From Phycisphaerales bacterium (GTDB taxonomy: Bacteria > Planctomycetota > Phycisphaerae > Phycisphaerales > UBA1924): a stretch of DNA of 64,000 nucleotides. The stretch is from assembly GCA_007693785.1 (NCBI GenBank), contig RECY01000038.1, forward strand, positions 1 through 64,000, in the 5' to 3' direction. Positions within the stretch are counted from its first letter, which is position 1. Every line of letters starts with the position of its first letter. Below are positions 10,197 through 19,863 of the stretch, in pieces. The position numbers were made by a program, and so were the translations under genes. The notes under the pieces are model-generated. The model was not told the origin of the DNA. It worked only from the letters and a program-made list of their open reading frames with translations, and ran no database searches.

Positions 10197-11003
10197 ATGA
10201 GTACCGATGTTGGGTCGTTCGGGCCGTTCGAACTCGTGCAGGAGCTGCACCCGCACCCGCTCGCGGGGCGCTGGCTGGCGCTCGACCGTCGCGACGAGAG
10301 CTCGCACCTGATCTACCGGCTGGGGCCGTTCCATGACGGGACGGACCGCCGCCGCTTCCTCGCGGCGGCTGCCGCCTGGGCCGGGGTGCAGAACATCCAT
10401 GTGCAGCGTCTGCAGCACTACGCGCTCGACAGCGCCGCGCGCGGCTGGCTCGTCACGCCCTACACCGGCAACCAGCACGGCCTGGTCACGCTCGCGGACC
10501 TCCTAGAGGTCAAGGGCGGACGGCTCGGGACGCTGGAGTCCGAACGATGCGTGCGACACCTGCTCGAGGCCTATGCCGCCGGGCACGATCGCGGGCTCTC
10601 GCACGGCCCGATCGCCGCGTCCGACGCGATGGTCGATACGCGCGGGTGCGTCACGGTCGAGTTGTTCGGCTTCGCTCGCGGGCTCGAAGGGCTCGGGCGG
10701 GGCAACGCCGAACTGGTCGGCGATGAGATCCGCAGCGTCGCGGCGTTGGCGTACACGATGATCACCGGTCTGCCCGCCGACGAGCCCCGGATCCCCGCGA
10801 GCCGCTTGGTCCGGCGTCTCGATCGACGCTGGGACGACTGGTTGCAGCAGGGGCTCGAGCCGTCGGGTGGGTTCCGATCCGCGGCTGACGCGTTGGCGGC
10901 GCTCCCAAGCGCCCGCCGGGATGCCGAGGCCCCGCCCGTGCAGACGACGCCCCGCGTCCGGGCCGTCCTGAGCCGACTCGGGCGGACCATCGCCTCCGGC
11001 TGA
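10197..11003 (+). CDS. Protein-kinase-like protein lacking catalytic residues (pseudokinase)
   Basis: A 268-residue protein whose layout follows a Ser/Thr kinase fold but whose active site is gone. The beginning GPFELVQELHPHPLAGRWLALD resembles the glycine-rich loop; HLIYRL replaces the strand with the ATP-binding Lys; WLVTPYTG fits the hinge; and LLEAYAAGHDRGLSHGPI fits helix E plus catalytic loop, with HGPI where HRD should be (about 136-139). ELFGFAR stands where DFGxAR should be (about 155-161). It may act as a scaffold or sensor. The start is uncertain: ATG 10197 has no clear ribosome site, and an upstream in-frame extension exists. The kinase-fold call is inference from pattern. Confidence 0.5.
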   Translation: MSTDVGSFGPFELVQELHPHPLAGRWLALDRRDESSHLIYRLGPFHDGTDRRRFLAAAAAWAGVQNIHVQRLQHYALDSAARGWLVTPYTGNQHGLVTLADLLEVKGGRLGTLESERCVRHLLEAYAAGHDRGLSHGPIAASDAMVDTRGCVTVELFGFARGLEGLGRGNAELVGDEIRSVAALAYTMITGLPADEPRIPASRLVRRLDRRWDDWLQQGLEPSGGFRSAADALAALPSARRDAEAPPVQTTPRVRAVLSRLGRTIASG

Positions 11004-11096
11004 CCGCTCCTCCCGGTCCCCTCGGTCCGAGCTCCATTCGAACTGCGTCGCGGGCCCCGTCGGTGATCGTCGGCCCTTGTTCTGGCGTAGAGTTGA

Positions 11097-11572
<476 letters not shown>

Positions 11573-11583
11573 GGCTTTCAGAA

Positions 11584-11620
11584 GGCGGGCCCCCGGGCAA
11601 CCGGGGGCCCGCCGCCTTTT
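11584..11620 (+). terminator. Intrinsic terminator of rnpB
   Basis: A near-perfect GC stem (GGCGGGCCCCCGG pairing with CCGGGGGCCCGCC, loop GCAA) is followed by GCCTTTT. It lies about 12 nt after the end of the RNase P RNA. Confidence 0.9.
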
Positions 11621-11836
11621 CAAGGCCGAGCCGGCGTCACACAAGGGAAAACAAGCGCCCGAACGATGCGGTGTAGGGTCGGCACCCCGGGTGTGATCGC
11701 GCGCGCTCGGGGCACCTTGCGGGCTGTGCGGGGCGGGGCATTGCGGAGTGGGTCAATACCCCCAGTCGCAACCGGCTCGCGGAACAAGTCGAGCGGTCAA
11801 ACCGTCGATATCCACGGCATGACCACAGGAGACGCC

Positions 11837-12901
11837 ATGCCGCAATTGAGCCGTCACGCCGGGCACGCCTGCAAGTGCCGCCAGCCCGTTCCCGAAACCC
11901 GGCCGCAGGGCGTCGCGATCCTGTCCGACAGCCCCATGGTATCCGGCAAGCTGAGCGGGATGCTGGAGCCGCTCCCCAACACCCCGGCCTTCCGGACCGC
12001 TCTGGGCGAGGGGTGGCTGGAGTCTTTGAAGGAAGCTTTGGCCCGGTTCTCCCCGATCGAGCGTCAGTCGATGCGAGGCTCGCCCATCGATGCCGCCGGC
12101 GGCTTCGATCCGTGGGGCGCGGTTGCGATCGATACGCTAATCGAGCGACTCGAAACGCAGTGGTTCCCCGCGATGATGAACCGCGGGGGCCTGATCCCGT
12201 ACATGCAGCCGATCGCGCGGGTCGCCGACGGCAGCGTCTTCGCCTACGAGGCGCTCGCCCGCGCCGAGATCGACGGGCGGCTCATCGGGGGCGGGCAGAT
12301 CGTGGACGCCGCCCGCGCTCACGGCGCCATGTTCCAGTTCGACCAGGTGAGCCGCACCACCGCGATCCGCACCTGCGGCCCCAAGCTCCTCGGCGACGAG
12401 AAGCTCTTCATCAATTTCATCCCGATGGTGATCTACGACCCGGAACTCTGCTTGCAAAGCTGCTGGGCCGCGGCGAAGGAGTCGAACACGCCGCTGTCAA
12501 GCCTCGTGTTCGAAGTGGTCGAGAGCGAGCAGTTCCCGGATATCGAGCACCTCAAGCGGATCCTCAAGACTTACCAAGACCACGGCGCGCAAGTCGCGCT
12601 CGACGACCTCGGCACCGGGCACACTGCGCTGTCGTACATCGACGAGCTCTCGCCGAACTACATCAAGCTGGCGAAGGGGCTCATCCCCGAATCGCCGAGG
12701 GCCGACGACCTCAAACTCGTCCGGGGTCTCGTCGAGCACGCTAAGGGACGGGGTATCACCGTGCTCGTCGAAGGCGTGGAGACCGAGGCGCAGCTCAAAG
12801 CCGCGGCCGACCTCGGCATCGACCTCGCCCAGGGCTGGCTTCTCGGCAGGCCCGCGCCCGAGCCGGTCCGCAACGCCTGCCCGATGAAAATCGCGGCCTG
12901 A
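11837..12901 (+). CDS. EAL-domain protein, probable c-di-GMP phosphodiesterase
   Basis: A 354-residue soluble protein with a complete EAL domain from about residue 115. Key motifs are intact: YEALAR (137), LFINFIP, LVFEVVESE, ALDDLGTGHTALSYI (255), IKLAKGLI, VLVEGVETEAQL (311) and AQGWLLGRP. So hydrolysis of cyclic di-GMP to pGpG is expected. The first 110 residues contain a short Cys/His cluster (HAGHACKC, about residues 6-13) that could bind a metal, but no recognised sensor domain or membrane segment. ATG 11837 is chosen because AGGAG lies 5 nt upstream; the frame open further upstream runs into the rnpB gene. A strong hairpin follows. Confidence 0.88.
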   Translation: MPQLSRHAGHACKCRQPVPETRPQGVAILSDSPMVSGKLSGMLEPLPNTPAFRTALGEGWLESLKEALARFSPIERQSMRGSPIDAAGGFDPWGAVAIDTLIERLETQWFPAMMNRGGLIPYMQPIARVADGSVFAYEALARAEIDGRLIGGGQIVDAARAHGAMFQFDQVSRTTAIRTCGPKLLGDEKLFINFIPMVIYDPELCLQSCWAAAKESNTPLSSLVFEVVESEQFPDIEHLKRILKTYQDHGAQVALDDLGTGHTALSYIDELSPNYIKLAKGLIPESPRADDLKLVRGLVEHAKGRGITVLVEGVETEAQLKAAADLGIDLAQGWLLGRPAPEPVRNACPMKIAA

Positions 12902-12948
12902 GCAACGGGCGTCACCGCTCCCGGATTCGCCAAATCGCCAAAACGCAC

Positions 12949-12978
12949 GGGCGTCGTCATCGCGCGATGACGACGCCC
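12949..12978. terminator. Bidirectional terminator hairpin
   Basis: GGGCGTCGTCATCG and CGATGACGACGCCC form a long perfect stem between the convergent EAL gene and a lipoprotein gene. On the minus strand it is followed by a TTTT run, on the plus strand by a shorter TTT. Confidence 0.8.
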
Positions 12979-13001
12979 ATCGTGTTTCCGACCCGGCTCG
13001 A

Positions 13002-13643
13002 TCAGTTGATCCGCGGGCGCTCGTGCCCCCAGGGGAGCGGCGGGGGCTCGATCGGGTTGGTCAGGTCAAACTCGACGCGGAAACGCCGGTCGGTCCCTTC
13101 GCGCCGCAGGGCGTACGCGTAGACCTCGCCGGGGACGATCTCGACGGTCCAGATGTTGGTCGCGGCCTCGGGGAGCATCTCCGCGGTCAAGCTGTCGGCG
13201 TAGAACTCCTGCGTGGTCGGTGTGCCGGCGTCCTGCGTGTCCCCGCCGTACCAGGTGAGATCGTCGTCGGTGCCGTCGGGCATGCGGTGGTCGTGCTTGA
13301 GACGGAGACCACGCCCGGTCTTGGTGAAGACCCAGGTGCGCGAGCGGTTCTCGCCGACGTGGAACGGCACGAGAATGACGCCGGAGTCGCACCGCATGAC
13401 GTGCATGACCATGCGCTGCCCCGCGAAGTCGTCGCTCCGCGTGCTGTCGACGGCGATCTGACCCTCGAACGCTTGCCCGCAGAGCGATTCGAGCTTCGCC
13501 CAGAACTGCTCGTGCGTGTTGACGCTGGCTGTGCGACCGACCCGCGTCTCCCCGCCGGTGGAGCACCCGAGCGAGAACATTGAGATCGCGGCGAATCCAG
13601 CGGCGCCGAGCGCGGCCAAGGTGAGCGTACGGGGTGTGCGCAT
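13002..13643 (-). CDS. Uncharacterised lipoprotein
   Basis: A 213-residue protein of unknown function. It has a lipoprotein signal (hydrophobic stretch then FSLGC, lipidated Cys27). The mature part includes FWAKLESLCGQAFEGQI, DDFAGQRMVMHVMRCD and LRLKHDHRMPDGTDDDLTWYGG, suggesting a compact beta-rich fold with conserved Asp/His residues, but I cannot name the family. Start supported by AGGAG 8 nt upstream of ATG. It converges on the EAL gene and is transcribed divergently from the next lipoprotein gene. Confidence 0.75.
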   Translation of the reverse strand: MRTPRTLTLAALGAAGFAAISMFSLGCSTGGETRVGRTASVNTHEQFWAKLESLCGQAFEGQIAVDSTRSDDFAGQRMVMHVMRCDSGVILVPFHVGENRSRTWVFTKTGRGLRLKHDHRMPDGTDDDLTWYGGDTQDAGTPTTQEFYADSLTAEMLPEAATNIWTVEIVPGEVYAYALRREGTDRRFRVEFDLTNPIEPPPLPWGHERPRIN

Positions 13644-13805
13644 GGGTGGGTCTCCTGCGGGTTGCGTGTCTCGTGCGGACGGTTTGGGCGGGCGATGGAA
13701 TGCATCAGCCCGGGGCCGTGTTGGAGCTTACAGACATCGCGCCACGCTTGCGACCAAAGGCCTGCGAGCGCCGCAACATACATGAACCCGCAGCGGAGAC
13801 CGCAT

Positions 13806-14654
13806 ATGCCCTGCTCAGCATCCATTTTCCAACCGAAGCGTGTCGCGGCCCTCGCCGGTGCGGCCGCTGGCCTCATCGCCCTCTCGGCGCTGTCGGCTTG
13901 CGACACACGCGGGACCGGCGACGGCACCGGCACCGCCGATCCCGCCACCCGGGACCGAGACGCGGCGACCGACCGCGACAACGTCAATCAACGCGACGAC
14001 ACCCGCACCCGCGATCCCGCCCAGGACCGGGGGGTGGCGCCGGATCGGGATAACGTCGATCAACGCGGCGACGAACGCCGCACACCCCAGCCCGATCGCA
14101 GCGGCGGCATGCGTGCCGACGACGCGGATGAGCCCGACGCCGGACGGCCGGTGCAGAATCCGAATGAGCAGACCAGCAGCATGCCCAACGCATCTCCCCC
14201 ACAAGCCGACGCCGGCCCGGTCTCGGAACTGGACGACTCGAGCTCGATCTGGACCGTCCCCTCCAACTGGCGTGAGCGGTCCGACAACCCGCCGATGCGC
14301 CACGCGACGCTCATCGTGCCGGACCAAGACGGCGAGATCGAGGTCGCCATCAGCCGATTCCCTGGCGACGTCGGCGGGGAGCTTGCGAACATCAACCGCT
14401 GGCGCGGGCAGATGGGCCTCGATGCGCTCGAGGAAGACGAACTCGAAGAGCACGTCGATCGATTCGAGCACCCGGGCTTCGAAGGCTTTGTGTTGAGGAT
14501 CGAAGGCGAGGACGAGCACATGCTCACAGCCAGCATCTATGAGGAAAACGCGGACCGGACGTGGTACGTGCGTGCGTCGGCGTCGCCGGATGCGGCCGAG
14601 CGGATCGAAGAGTCGGTCTTCGCGTTCGCGAGATCGTTCGGGCAGGGGCGGTAA
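13806..14654 (+). CDS. Lipoprotein with Asp/Arg-rich linker and conserved C-terminal domain
   Basis: A 282-residue predicted lipoprotein (SALSAC, lipidated Cys32). Residues about 33-115 are a low-complexity linker rich in Asp, Arg and Thr with repeated phrases DRDNVNQR / DRDNVDQR. The C-terminal 150 residues are folded and include WTVPSNW, ATLIVPDQDGEIEVAISRFP, GDVGGELANINRWRGQMGL and YVRASASPDAAERIEESVF, a domain I recall from exported planctomycete proteins of unknown role. The start at 13806 has GGAG 7 nt upstream; an ATG at 13782 is also in frame but without such a site. Confidence 0.75.
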   Translation: MPCSASIFQPKRVAALAGAAAGLIALSALSACDTRGTGDGTGTADPATRDRDAATDRDNVNQRDDTRTRDPAQDRGVAPDRDNVDQRGDERRTPQPDRSGGMRADDADEPDAGRPVQNPNEQTSSMPNASPPQADAGPVSELDDSSSIWTVPSNWRERSDNPPMRHATLIVPDQDGEIEVAISRFPGDVGGELANINRWRGQMGLDALEEDELEEHVDRFEHPGFEGFVLRIEGEDEHMLTASIYEENADRTWYVRASASPDAAERIEESVFAFARSFGQGR

Positions 14655-14678
14655 ACCTGTCACTTGAATGCAAAAACG

Positions 14679-14713
14679 CACAGCGGCCCCCGGTTATCCC
14701 GGGGGCCGCTGTG
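14679..14713 (-). terminator. Terminator of fusA (also faces the lipoprotein gene)
   Basis: CACAGCGGCCCCCGG and CCGGGGGCCGCTGTG type arms form a 15-bp stem around TTAT. On the minus strand it is followed by GCGTTTTTGC, a proper T-tract, so it should end the fusA transcript; it can also stop the convergent lipoprotein transcript. Confidence 0.88.
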
Positions 14714-14761
14714 GTTGATACGTGTGCACTCAAACAGCGATGATCCGTCGCTGCGTGGGCT

Positions 14762-16882
14762 TTACCCCGCCGAGGCGGCCATGACTTCTTTCTGGAGGTT
14801 CATGGGCATCGGGGCGTACTTGGCGAACTCCATGGAGTTGCTGGCGCGTCCCTGGCTGAGGCCGCGGAGGACGGTGGTGTAGCCGAACATCTCGCTGAGG
14901 GGGACCTCGGCGGTGATGACCTTGATGTTGTTGCGGTCTTCCTGTTCGAGGATCATGCCGCGTCGGGAGGCGAGGTCGCCGGTGACGTTGCCGAAGTAGT
15001 CCTCGGGGGTGAGGATGACGACCTTCATGATGGGCTCGAGAAGGATGCTCTTGGCCTTGTGGACGGCCTCGATGAGCGCGAGCCGCCCGGCCTGCTCGAA
15101 GGCGACCTGGCTGGAGTCGACGTCGTGGTACTTGCCGTCGGTGAGTGTGACCTTGATGTCGATGAGCGGGTAGGCGGCGCTGACGCCGCTCTTGGCGGTC
15201 ATGCGGACGCCGTACTCGATGCTGGGGATGAACTCCTTGGGGATCGCGCCGCCGACGATCGCGTTGACGAACGCGACGTTGTCGGTGTACTTGAGCCCGT
15301 CGGCCTCGGCCTGCTCCTTGGAGTAGGGCTCGATGTTGACGGTGCAGTCGCCGAACTGCCCGCGACCGCCGGTCTGCTTCTTGAAGATGCCGCGGCAGCC
15401 GGTCGCCGAGCCGGCGATCGCCTCGCGGTAGCTCACGCGGGGCTGCCCGACCTCGACGCCGACCTTCATGTCGCGGACGAGCTTGTTCTTGATGATCTCG
15501 AGGTGGAGCTCGCCCATGCCGGAGATGATGGTCTGCCCGGTCTCATCGTTGTACTCGCTGCGGAAGCTGGGGTCCTCGCGACGGATGGTGACGAGGGCTT
15601 CGCTGAGCTTGCGCTTGTCGTCGGCCGTGTTGGGCTCGATCGACATGCTGATGACCGGCTCCGGGAAGTCCATACGTTCGAGCACGATCGGGTTGTCGCT
15701 GTCGCAGAGCGTATCGCCGGTGATCGAGTCCTTGATGCCGACGACGGCGACGATGTTGCCCGCGCCGACCTCGTCGAGCGCGACGCGGTCCTTGGCGTGC
15801 ATCTCGAAGATGCGGCTGGCGATCTCGCGCTTGCCGTTGACGGGGTTCAGCAGGCGGGTGCCCTTCTTGAGCACGCCCGAGTAGACGCGGACGTAGGTCA
15901 GGTCGCCGTGCGTGTCGCTGACGACCTTGAAAACCAGGGCGCTGAACGGGTCCTCATTGGAGTGCTTACGGCTGAGCTTCTTCTCTTTGTCACGCGGGTC
16001 GGTGCCCTGGACCTCGGGGACCTGCTGCGGGTTGGGGAGGTAGTCGATGACGCCGTCGAGCACGCGCTGCACACCGATGTTCTTAAGGGCCGAGCCGCAG
16101 AAGACGGGGTTGCACTGCAGGGCGATCGTGCCCTTGCGGAGGGCTTTCTTGATCTCGTCGACCGTGATCGAGCTCTCGTCCTCGAGATAGCGCTCCATGA
16201 GGTCGTCGTCGAGCTCCACGGCTCGCTCGATCATCTCGCGGCGCCACTCGTTGGCCTTGTCCGCCATCTGCTCGGGGACCTCCTTCTCCGTCACGACCGC
16301 GCCCTGGCTGTCGATGTCGTAGAAGTAGGCCTTCATGGTGAGCAGGTCGATGATGCCCTCGAGATCGTTGCCGTGCCCGATGGGGAGCTGGACGGCGATC
16401 GGGTTCGCGCCGAGGCGCTTGCGGATCGACTTGAAGCTGAACTCAAAGTCCGCGCCGAGCTTGTCCATCTTGTTGATGAAGCAGAGGCGGGGAACCTTAT
16501 AGCGGTCGGCCTGACGCCAGACGGTCTCGCTCTGGGCCTCGACGCCTTCCTTGCCGTCGAAGACGGCGACCGCGCCGTCGAGCACGCGGAGCGAGCGCTC
16601 GACCTCGATGGTGAAGTCCACGTGCCCGGGGGTGTCGATCAGGTTGACCTTGTACTCGACGCCGTCCTTGCTCCATGGGCAGGTGGTGGCGGCCGACTGG
16701 ATCGTGATCCCGCGCTCCTGCTCTTCCTGGAGGAAGTCCATGGTGGCGGTGCCCTCGTGGACCTCGCCCAGCTTGTAGTTCTTGCCGGTGTAGAACAGGA
16801 TGCGCTCGGTGACGGTGGTTTTGCCGGCGTCGATGTGCGCGGCGATCCCGATGTTGCGGATCTTGCTGAGGTCGGTGCCCAT
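14762..16882 (-). CDS. fusA: Translation elongation factor G
   Basis: GTPase that drives ribosome translocation. The 706-residue protein has the full set of G motifs: AHIDAGKTT (G1), [11 protein letters not shown] (G2), DTPGHVDF (G3), NKMDK (G4) and GSALKN (G5), then domains II-V ending with the EF-G C-terminal fold ([14 protein letters not shown]). Length is standard. The start at 16882 ([12 protein letters not shown]) has GAAGG about 10 nt upstream. It stands alone rather than in the rpsL-rpsG cluster, so it could be a second copy, though nothing in the motifs suggests a specialised paralogue. Confidence 0.95.
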   Translation of the reverse strand: MGTDLSKIRNIGIAAHIDAGKTTVTERILFYTGKNYKLGEVHEGTATMDFLQEEQERGITIQSAATTCPWSKDGVEYKVNLIDTPGHVDFTIEVERSLRVLDGAVAVFDGKEGVEAQSETVWRQADRYKVPRLCFINKMDKLGADFEFSFKSIRKRLGANPIAVQLPIGHGNDLEGIIDLLTMKAYFYDIDSQGAVVTEKEVPEQMADKANEWRREMIERAVELDDDLMERYLEDESSITVDEIKKALRKGTIALQCNPVFCGSALKNIGVQRVLDGVIDYLPNPQQVPEVQGTDPRDKEKKLSRKHSNEDPFSALVFKVVSDTHGDLTYVRVYSGVLKKGTRLLNPVNGKREIASRIFEMHAKDRVALDEVGAGNIVAVVGIKDSITGDTLCDSDNPIVLERMDFPEPVISMSIEPNTADDKRKLSEALVTIRREDPSFRSEYNDETGQTIISGMGELHLEIIKNKLVRDMKVGVEVGQPRVSYREAIAGSATGCRGIFKKQTGGRGQFGDCTVNIEPYSKEQAEADGLKYTDNVAFVNAIVGGAIPKEFIPSIEYGVRMTAKSGVSAAYPLIDIKVTLTDGKYHDVDSSQVAFEQAGRLALIEAVHKAKSILLEPIMKVVILTPEDYFGNVTGDLASRRGMILEQEDRNNIKVITAEVPLSEMFGYTTVLRGLSQGRASNSMEFAKYAPMPMNLQKEVMAASAG

Positions 16883-17448
16883 GGTGGTCAAGCCTTCGAA
16901 ACTTTGCCCCGACGACTCGGGGCCGGTGCGGTCTGAAATCGCCCGGCCGCGCCGGACGTGTCGAGCGAACGCGCTCAGACGGGCGGGAGCACGCGCTCCC
17001 GCTCTCTCGGACAAACCCCGCGACGCGGGCTCTCGCTCGCGATCGGGCAGACGCGGCCGCGACGGATCGCGTGCCGATGAATCACGCTCGGGTCGCACCC
17101 GTCGGAGGCTTCGCCGCCGACAGAGGGCATCCAGCAACAGGTTCTGAAGGGATCCGAGGCCCGGACGAGCATCCGGTCACCGAAGAGCTGAAAAGTGCAG
17201 ACGAACGGGCGGCACACGCACGTGCGGGCTGAGGGCACGCACCACACGTCGGGCGGCGTGGGTCAACGCCGAGACGTCTCTGGTTCCGGATCCTCATCCA
17301 TCGCGCACGCTCCGCTCCGGCGACGCCCACCGGGCATATCGCCCCAAACCCGCCCGAATCGGCCGATCCTGAGCGGGAACAATGCTAGACCGCGCTGCAA
17401 GCGGATCAAGGCATCTGAACCAAACCCTGATGAACCATCCCAGGGGCC
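16883..17448 (-). other. Long gene-free leader upstream of fusA
   Basis: About 566 nt without a believable gene between the Wzy-like gene and fusA, both on the minus strand. A candidate promoter for fusA lies at its far end (17382-17409), which would give a 5' leader near 490 nt. Several GC-rich inverted segments are present but I recognise no known RNA element. Confidence 0.4.
17382..17409 (-). promoter_or_regulatory. Candidate sigma-70-type promoter for fusA
   Basis: On the minus strand TTGATC, 16-nt spacer, TAGCAT. Four of six bases match consensus in each box. Distance to the fusA start is about 490 nt, so other promoters may lie nearer. Confidence 0.4.
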
Positions 17449-19863
17449 TTACCCGCCTCCGACAAGCCTCACCAGACGCTCCCGCGTCGAATCGCCGAGT
17501 TGCCGGAGCGGATCCAGGTAGTAGCGATCGTTGATCGCCAGCGCCCGGGACGCCCACGCCCGGGCGGCCCGGTCGTCTCCCAGACGGGTGTATAGATCCG
17601 TGAGGCGGAGGGGGTGGGCGAGCCCGTTGGGGTCGAGCTCGTGGGCCCGGCGTGACGCTGCCGCGGCTTCGCGGAGCAACCGGTCCCGTGCGGCCCCGTC
17701 CCCCTCGTTCTCGGTCATCTCCGCGCGAGCCAGGCGCACCGAGGACAAGTGCGCCCACGCCTCGGCGATCTCCGGGCGACGCTCGCTCAGGCGCCGAGCC
17801 ACGCTCTCGGCCTCCATCGCCGGCCCGATCCGGCGCTCGAACGGGGCCTCCGGATCCGACATCGCCGAGGCTCGCAGAAGTGCCCGCTGAAAGATCTCCG
17901 ACGTCCGGAGATGGTTCGGCTGGCGAGCGTGCGCACGCGCGAGGTGCTCGCTCGCCACGGTCAGACGCTCGCTCGCCAGGAACGACCACGCCCCCCGCAC
18001 CTGACGCTCGTCGGCGTGGACCGGCACGCCCAGCATCCGCGTCAGCTCCGTCGCGAGGCGTGGCAGGTCCGCAGGGTCGGCGGCTTCCGCCCGCAGACGC
18101 AGTTCCGCAAGGTCGTCCACCGCCCGATACGCCTCGCTCATGTCCCGAGCCCACGCCGCGATCGGCCACCACGCGACCACGAACACCCCGACCCCCGCCA
18201 GCGCCGCTGCCGACGCGATCGCCCACGACACCCGTCGCCCGCCCGCCTGCGCCTCGGTGTCGCCCGCCGGGGCGCCATCGCGAGCCGATGCGGGAGCCGC
18301 GGCAGGGGCCGCCCCTGCGGCAACGATCGCCAAAGCCAAAGCCGCGGACGTGGGCGTGCTCAGCGTCATCTCGACCTGCGCGTGGACGAGCACCGCGATG
18401 CCGCCGGCGGCCGCCCCCCAGAGCGCCAGCGATCGCGCCCCGGCGTCCGCTTGACGAAGCATCCCGAGGGCGGCCCAGCCCAGCCCGATCCACAGCCCGA
18501 CCCCGAGCAAGCGCACCACGGCGTTTTCCAGCGTCGAAGCCGCCGATTCTGCGGTCGCTCCCGCGACGGTCGCGACGGCGGCCCCGAGCAGGAGCAGGCG
18601 GACGTCCACGCCGAGCGTGCGTGCGGGGTCGCCGGTCGCCAAGGCGTCATCGGCCTCCGTCGCCCGCCGCCCGGCGAGCCACGCGAGGCGGAGCACCAGC
18701 ACCCCCCAGGCGAGGCCGCCGATCCCCAGCGTTGCGGCGTAATCCAGGAGCACCGAATGGGGGCTGGAGACCTCTTCCGGACTCATCGGGGGCTTGGCGA
18801 GCAAGTAGGCGTTCTTGAAGTCCCCGGGCCCGATACCGAAGAGGGGTTGCTCGAAAAAGATCCGCGCCGCCGCGTCGAGGTAGAACGCCCGGAAGAGCAA
18901 GCTGAGCTCGTCCATCGCCTCGCCGATCATTCCACGAGCGACGATCGCCAGCATCGCGAGCCAGATCGCGCCCAGCCCCAGCAGCCCGCTCAGGGGCCCG
19001 AGCCCCCGCGCCAGCCTCGGCCCCGCAAAGAGCAGCGCCAGCCCGAGCGTCGCCGCCCCGTACCCGCCCTTCGCGCCCGCCATGACCAAAGCCGCGATCG
19101 AGATCGCCAGCCCGATGACCGCGACGATCAGGCGGGCCTTCCCGTCCGGGTCACCCCGGGAGCGCAACCCTGCGCGCACAAAACCCGCGAACGTCACCAC
19201 ACCGGCCGCGGCAAAAGTGGCGAAAACGTTCGCCAACCCGAACCACCCGATCGCCTCCGGCTGACGCAGGCGTCGCTCATAGATTAGCGCCGAGCGCGAG
19301 CCCGGCGTCCAGCCCTGGCTCGCGAGAAACCGATCCGGATCCGCGTCGTACGCCCGAACCGTCGCCGGGTGCTCGACGAGCACCTGCAGCCCGCCCTTGG
19401 CGGCGAGCATCGCGACAAACCCGAGCCCGAACGCGAGCGCGAGCGAGCGATGGCGCGCGTCCCGGCAGATCGAGAGCAAGGCGACCGCGCCCGCGAGCGA
19501 AGCCGACCACGCCAACCCGAGCCGCAGGTGGTCGAGCTCGCCTCCGCGGAAGTAGACGCCGTGCGCAAGGGCGCTCGTCGTCCCGAGCGCCCAGAGCCCC
19601 AGGGGCCAGCGTGGCAGCGAGCGCCCGCTCGCCGCGTCGGCGAGCATCGCCAGCGCGAGCCCGAGGATCGCGAGCGCGTCCATGAGGGCGAACCCGCCCG
19701 GCCCGAGGCCGACCAAGGGGGCCGCGATCACCATCGGGTCGAGCTCCCATCCCACGCTCGGGCTCAGCACCACCGACGCGCGCACCGTCGCGGGGATCAT
19801 CACAAGCGCCAGCGCCGCCCAGCGGAGCCCCGAGCCGAGTTGATCGCGGCGCTTGCCCGTCAT
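17449..19863 (-). CDS. O-antigen ligase/polymerase-like membrane protein with TPR-like tail
   Basis: An 804-residue polytopic membrane protein. About a dozen hydrophobic helices cover residues 1-600; the Wzy_C-type signature is FGIGPGDFKNAYLL followed by PHSVLLDYAATLGIGGLAW, the usual loop-and-His region of O-antigen ligases and polymerases. The last 200 residues are soluble and alpha-helical with TPR-like spacing (AEAWAHLSSVRLARAEM, ANGLAHPLRLTDLYTRLGDD-type segments). It should polymerise or transfer an undecaprenyl-linked glycan across or outside the inner membrane. The ATG overlaps the stop of the WecA-like gene by 4 nt (ATGA), so the two are translationally coupled. Confidence 0.75.
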   Translation of the reverse strand: MTGKRRDQLGSGLRWAALALVMIPATVRASVVLSPSVGWELDPMVIAAPLVGLGPGGFALMDALAILGLALAMLADAASGRSLPRWPLGLWALGTTSALAHGVYFRGGELDHLRLGLAWSASLAGAVALLSICRDARHRSLALAFGLGFVAMLAAKGGLQVLVEHPATVRAYDADPDRFLASQGWTPGSRSALIYERRLRQPEAIGWFGLANVFATFAAAGVVTFAGFVRAGLRSRGDPDGKARLIVAVIGLAISIAALVMAGAKGGYGAATLGLALLFAGPRLARGLGPLSGLLGLGAIWLAMLAIVARGMIGEAMDELSLLFRAFYLDAAARIFFEQPLFGIGPGDFKNAYLLAKPPMSPEEVSSPHSVLLDYAATLGIGGLAWGVLVLRLAWLAGRRATEADDALATGDPARTLGVDVRLLLLGAAVATVAGATAESAASTLENAVVRLLGVGLWIGLGWAALGMLRQADAGARSLALWGAAAGGIAVLVHAQVEMTLSTPTSAALALAIVAAGAAPAAAPASARDGAPAGDTEAQAGGRRVSWAIASAAALAGVGVFVVAWWPIAAWARDMSEAYRAVDDLAELRLRAEAADPADLPRLATELTRMLGVPVHADERQVRGAWSFLASERLTVASEHLARAHARQPNHLRTSEIFQRALLRASAMSDPEAPFERRIGPAMEAESVARRLSERRPEIAEAWAHLSSVRLARAEMTENEGDGAARDRLLREAAAASRRAHELDPNGLAHPLRLTDLYTRLGDDRAARAWASRALAINDRYYLDPLRQLGDSTRERLVRLVGGG

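Noticed and set aside
15059-16936. A 625-codon open frame opposite fusA
   Set aside because: Antisense shadow of a well-conserved gene, with Leu/Asp/Val-rich low-complexity translation.
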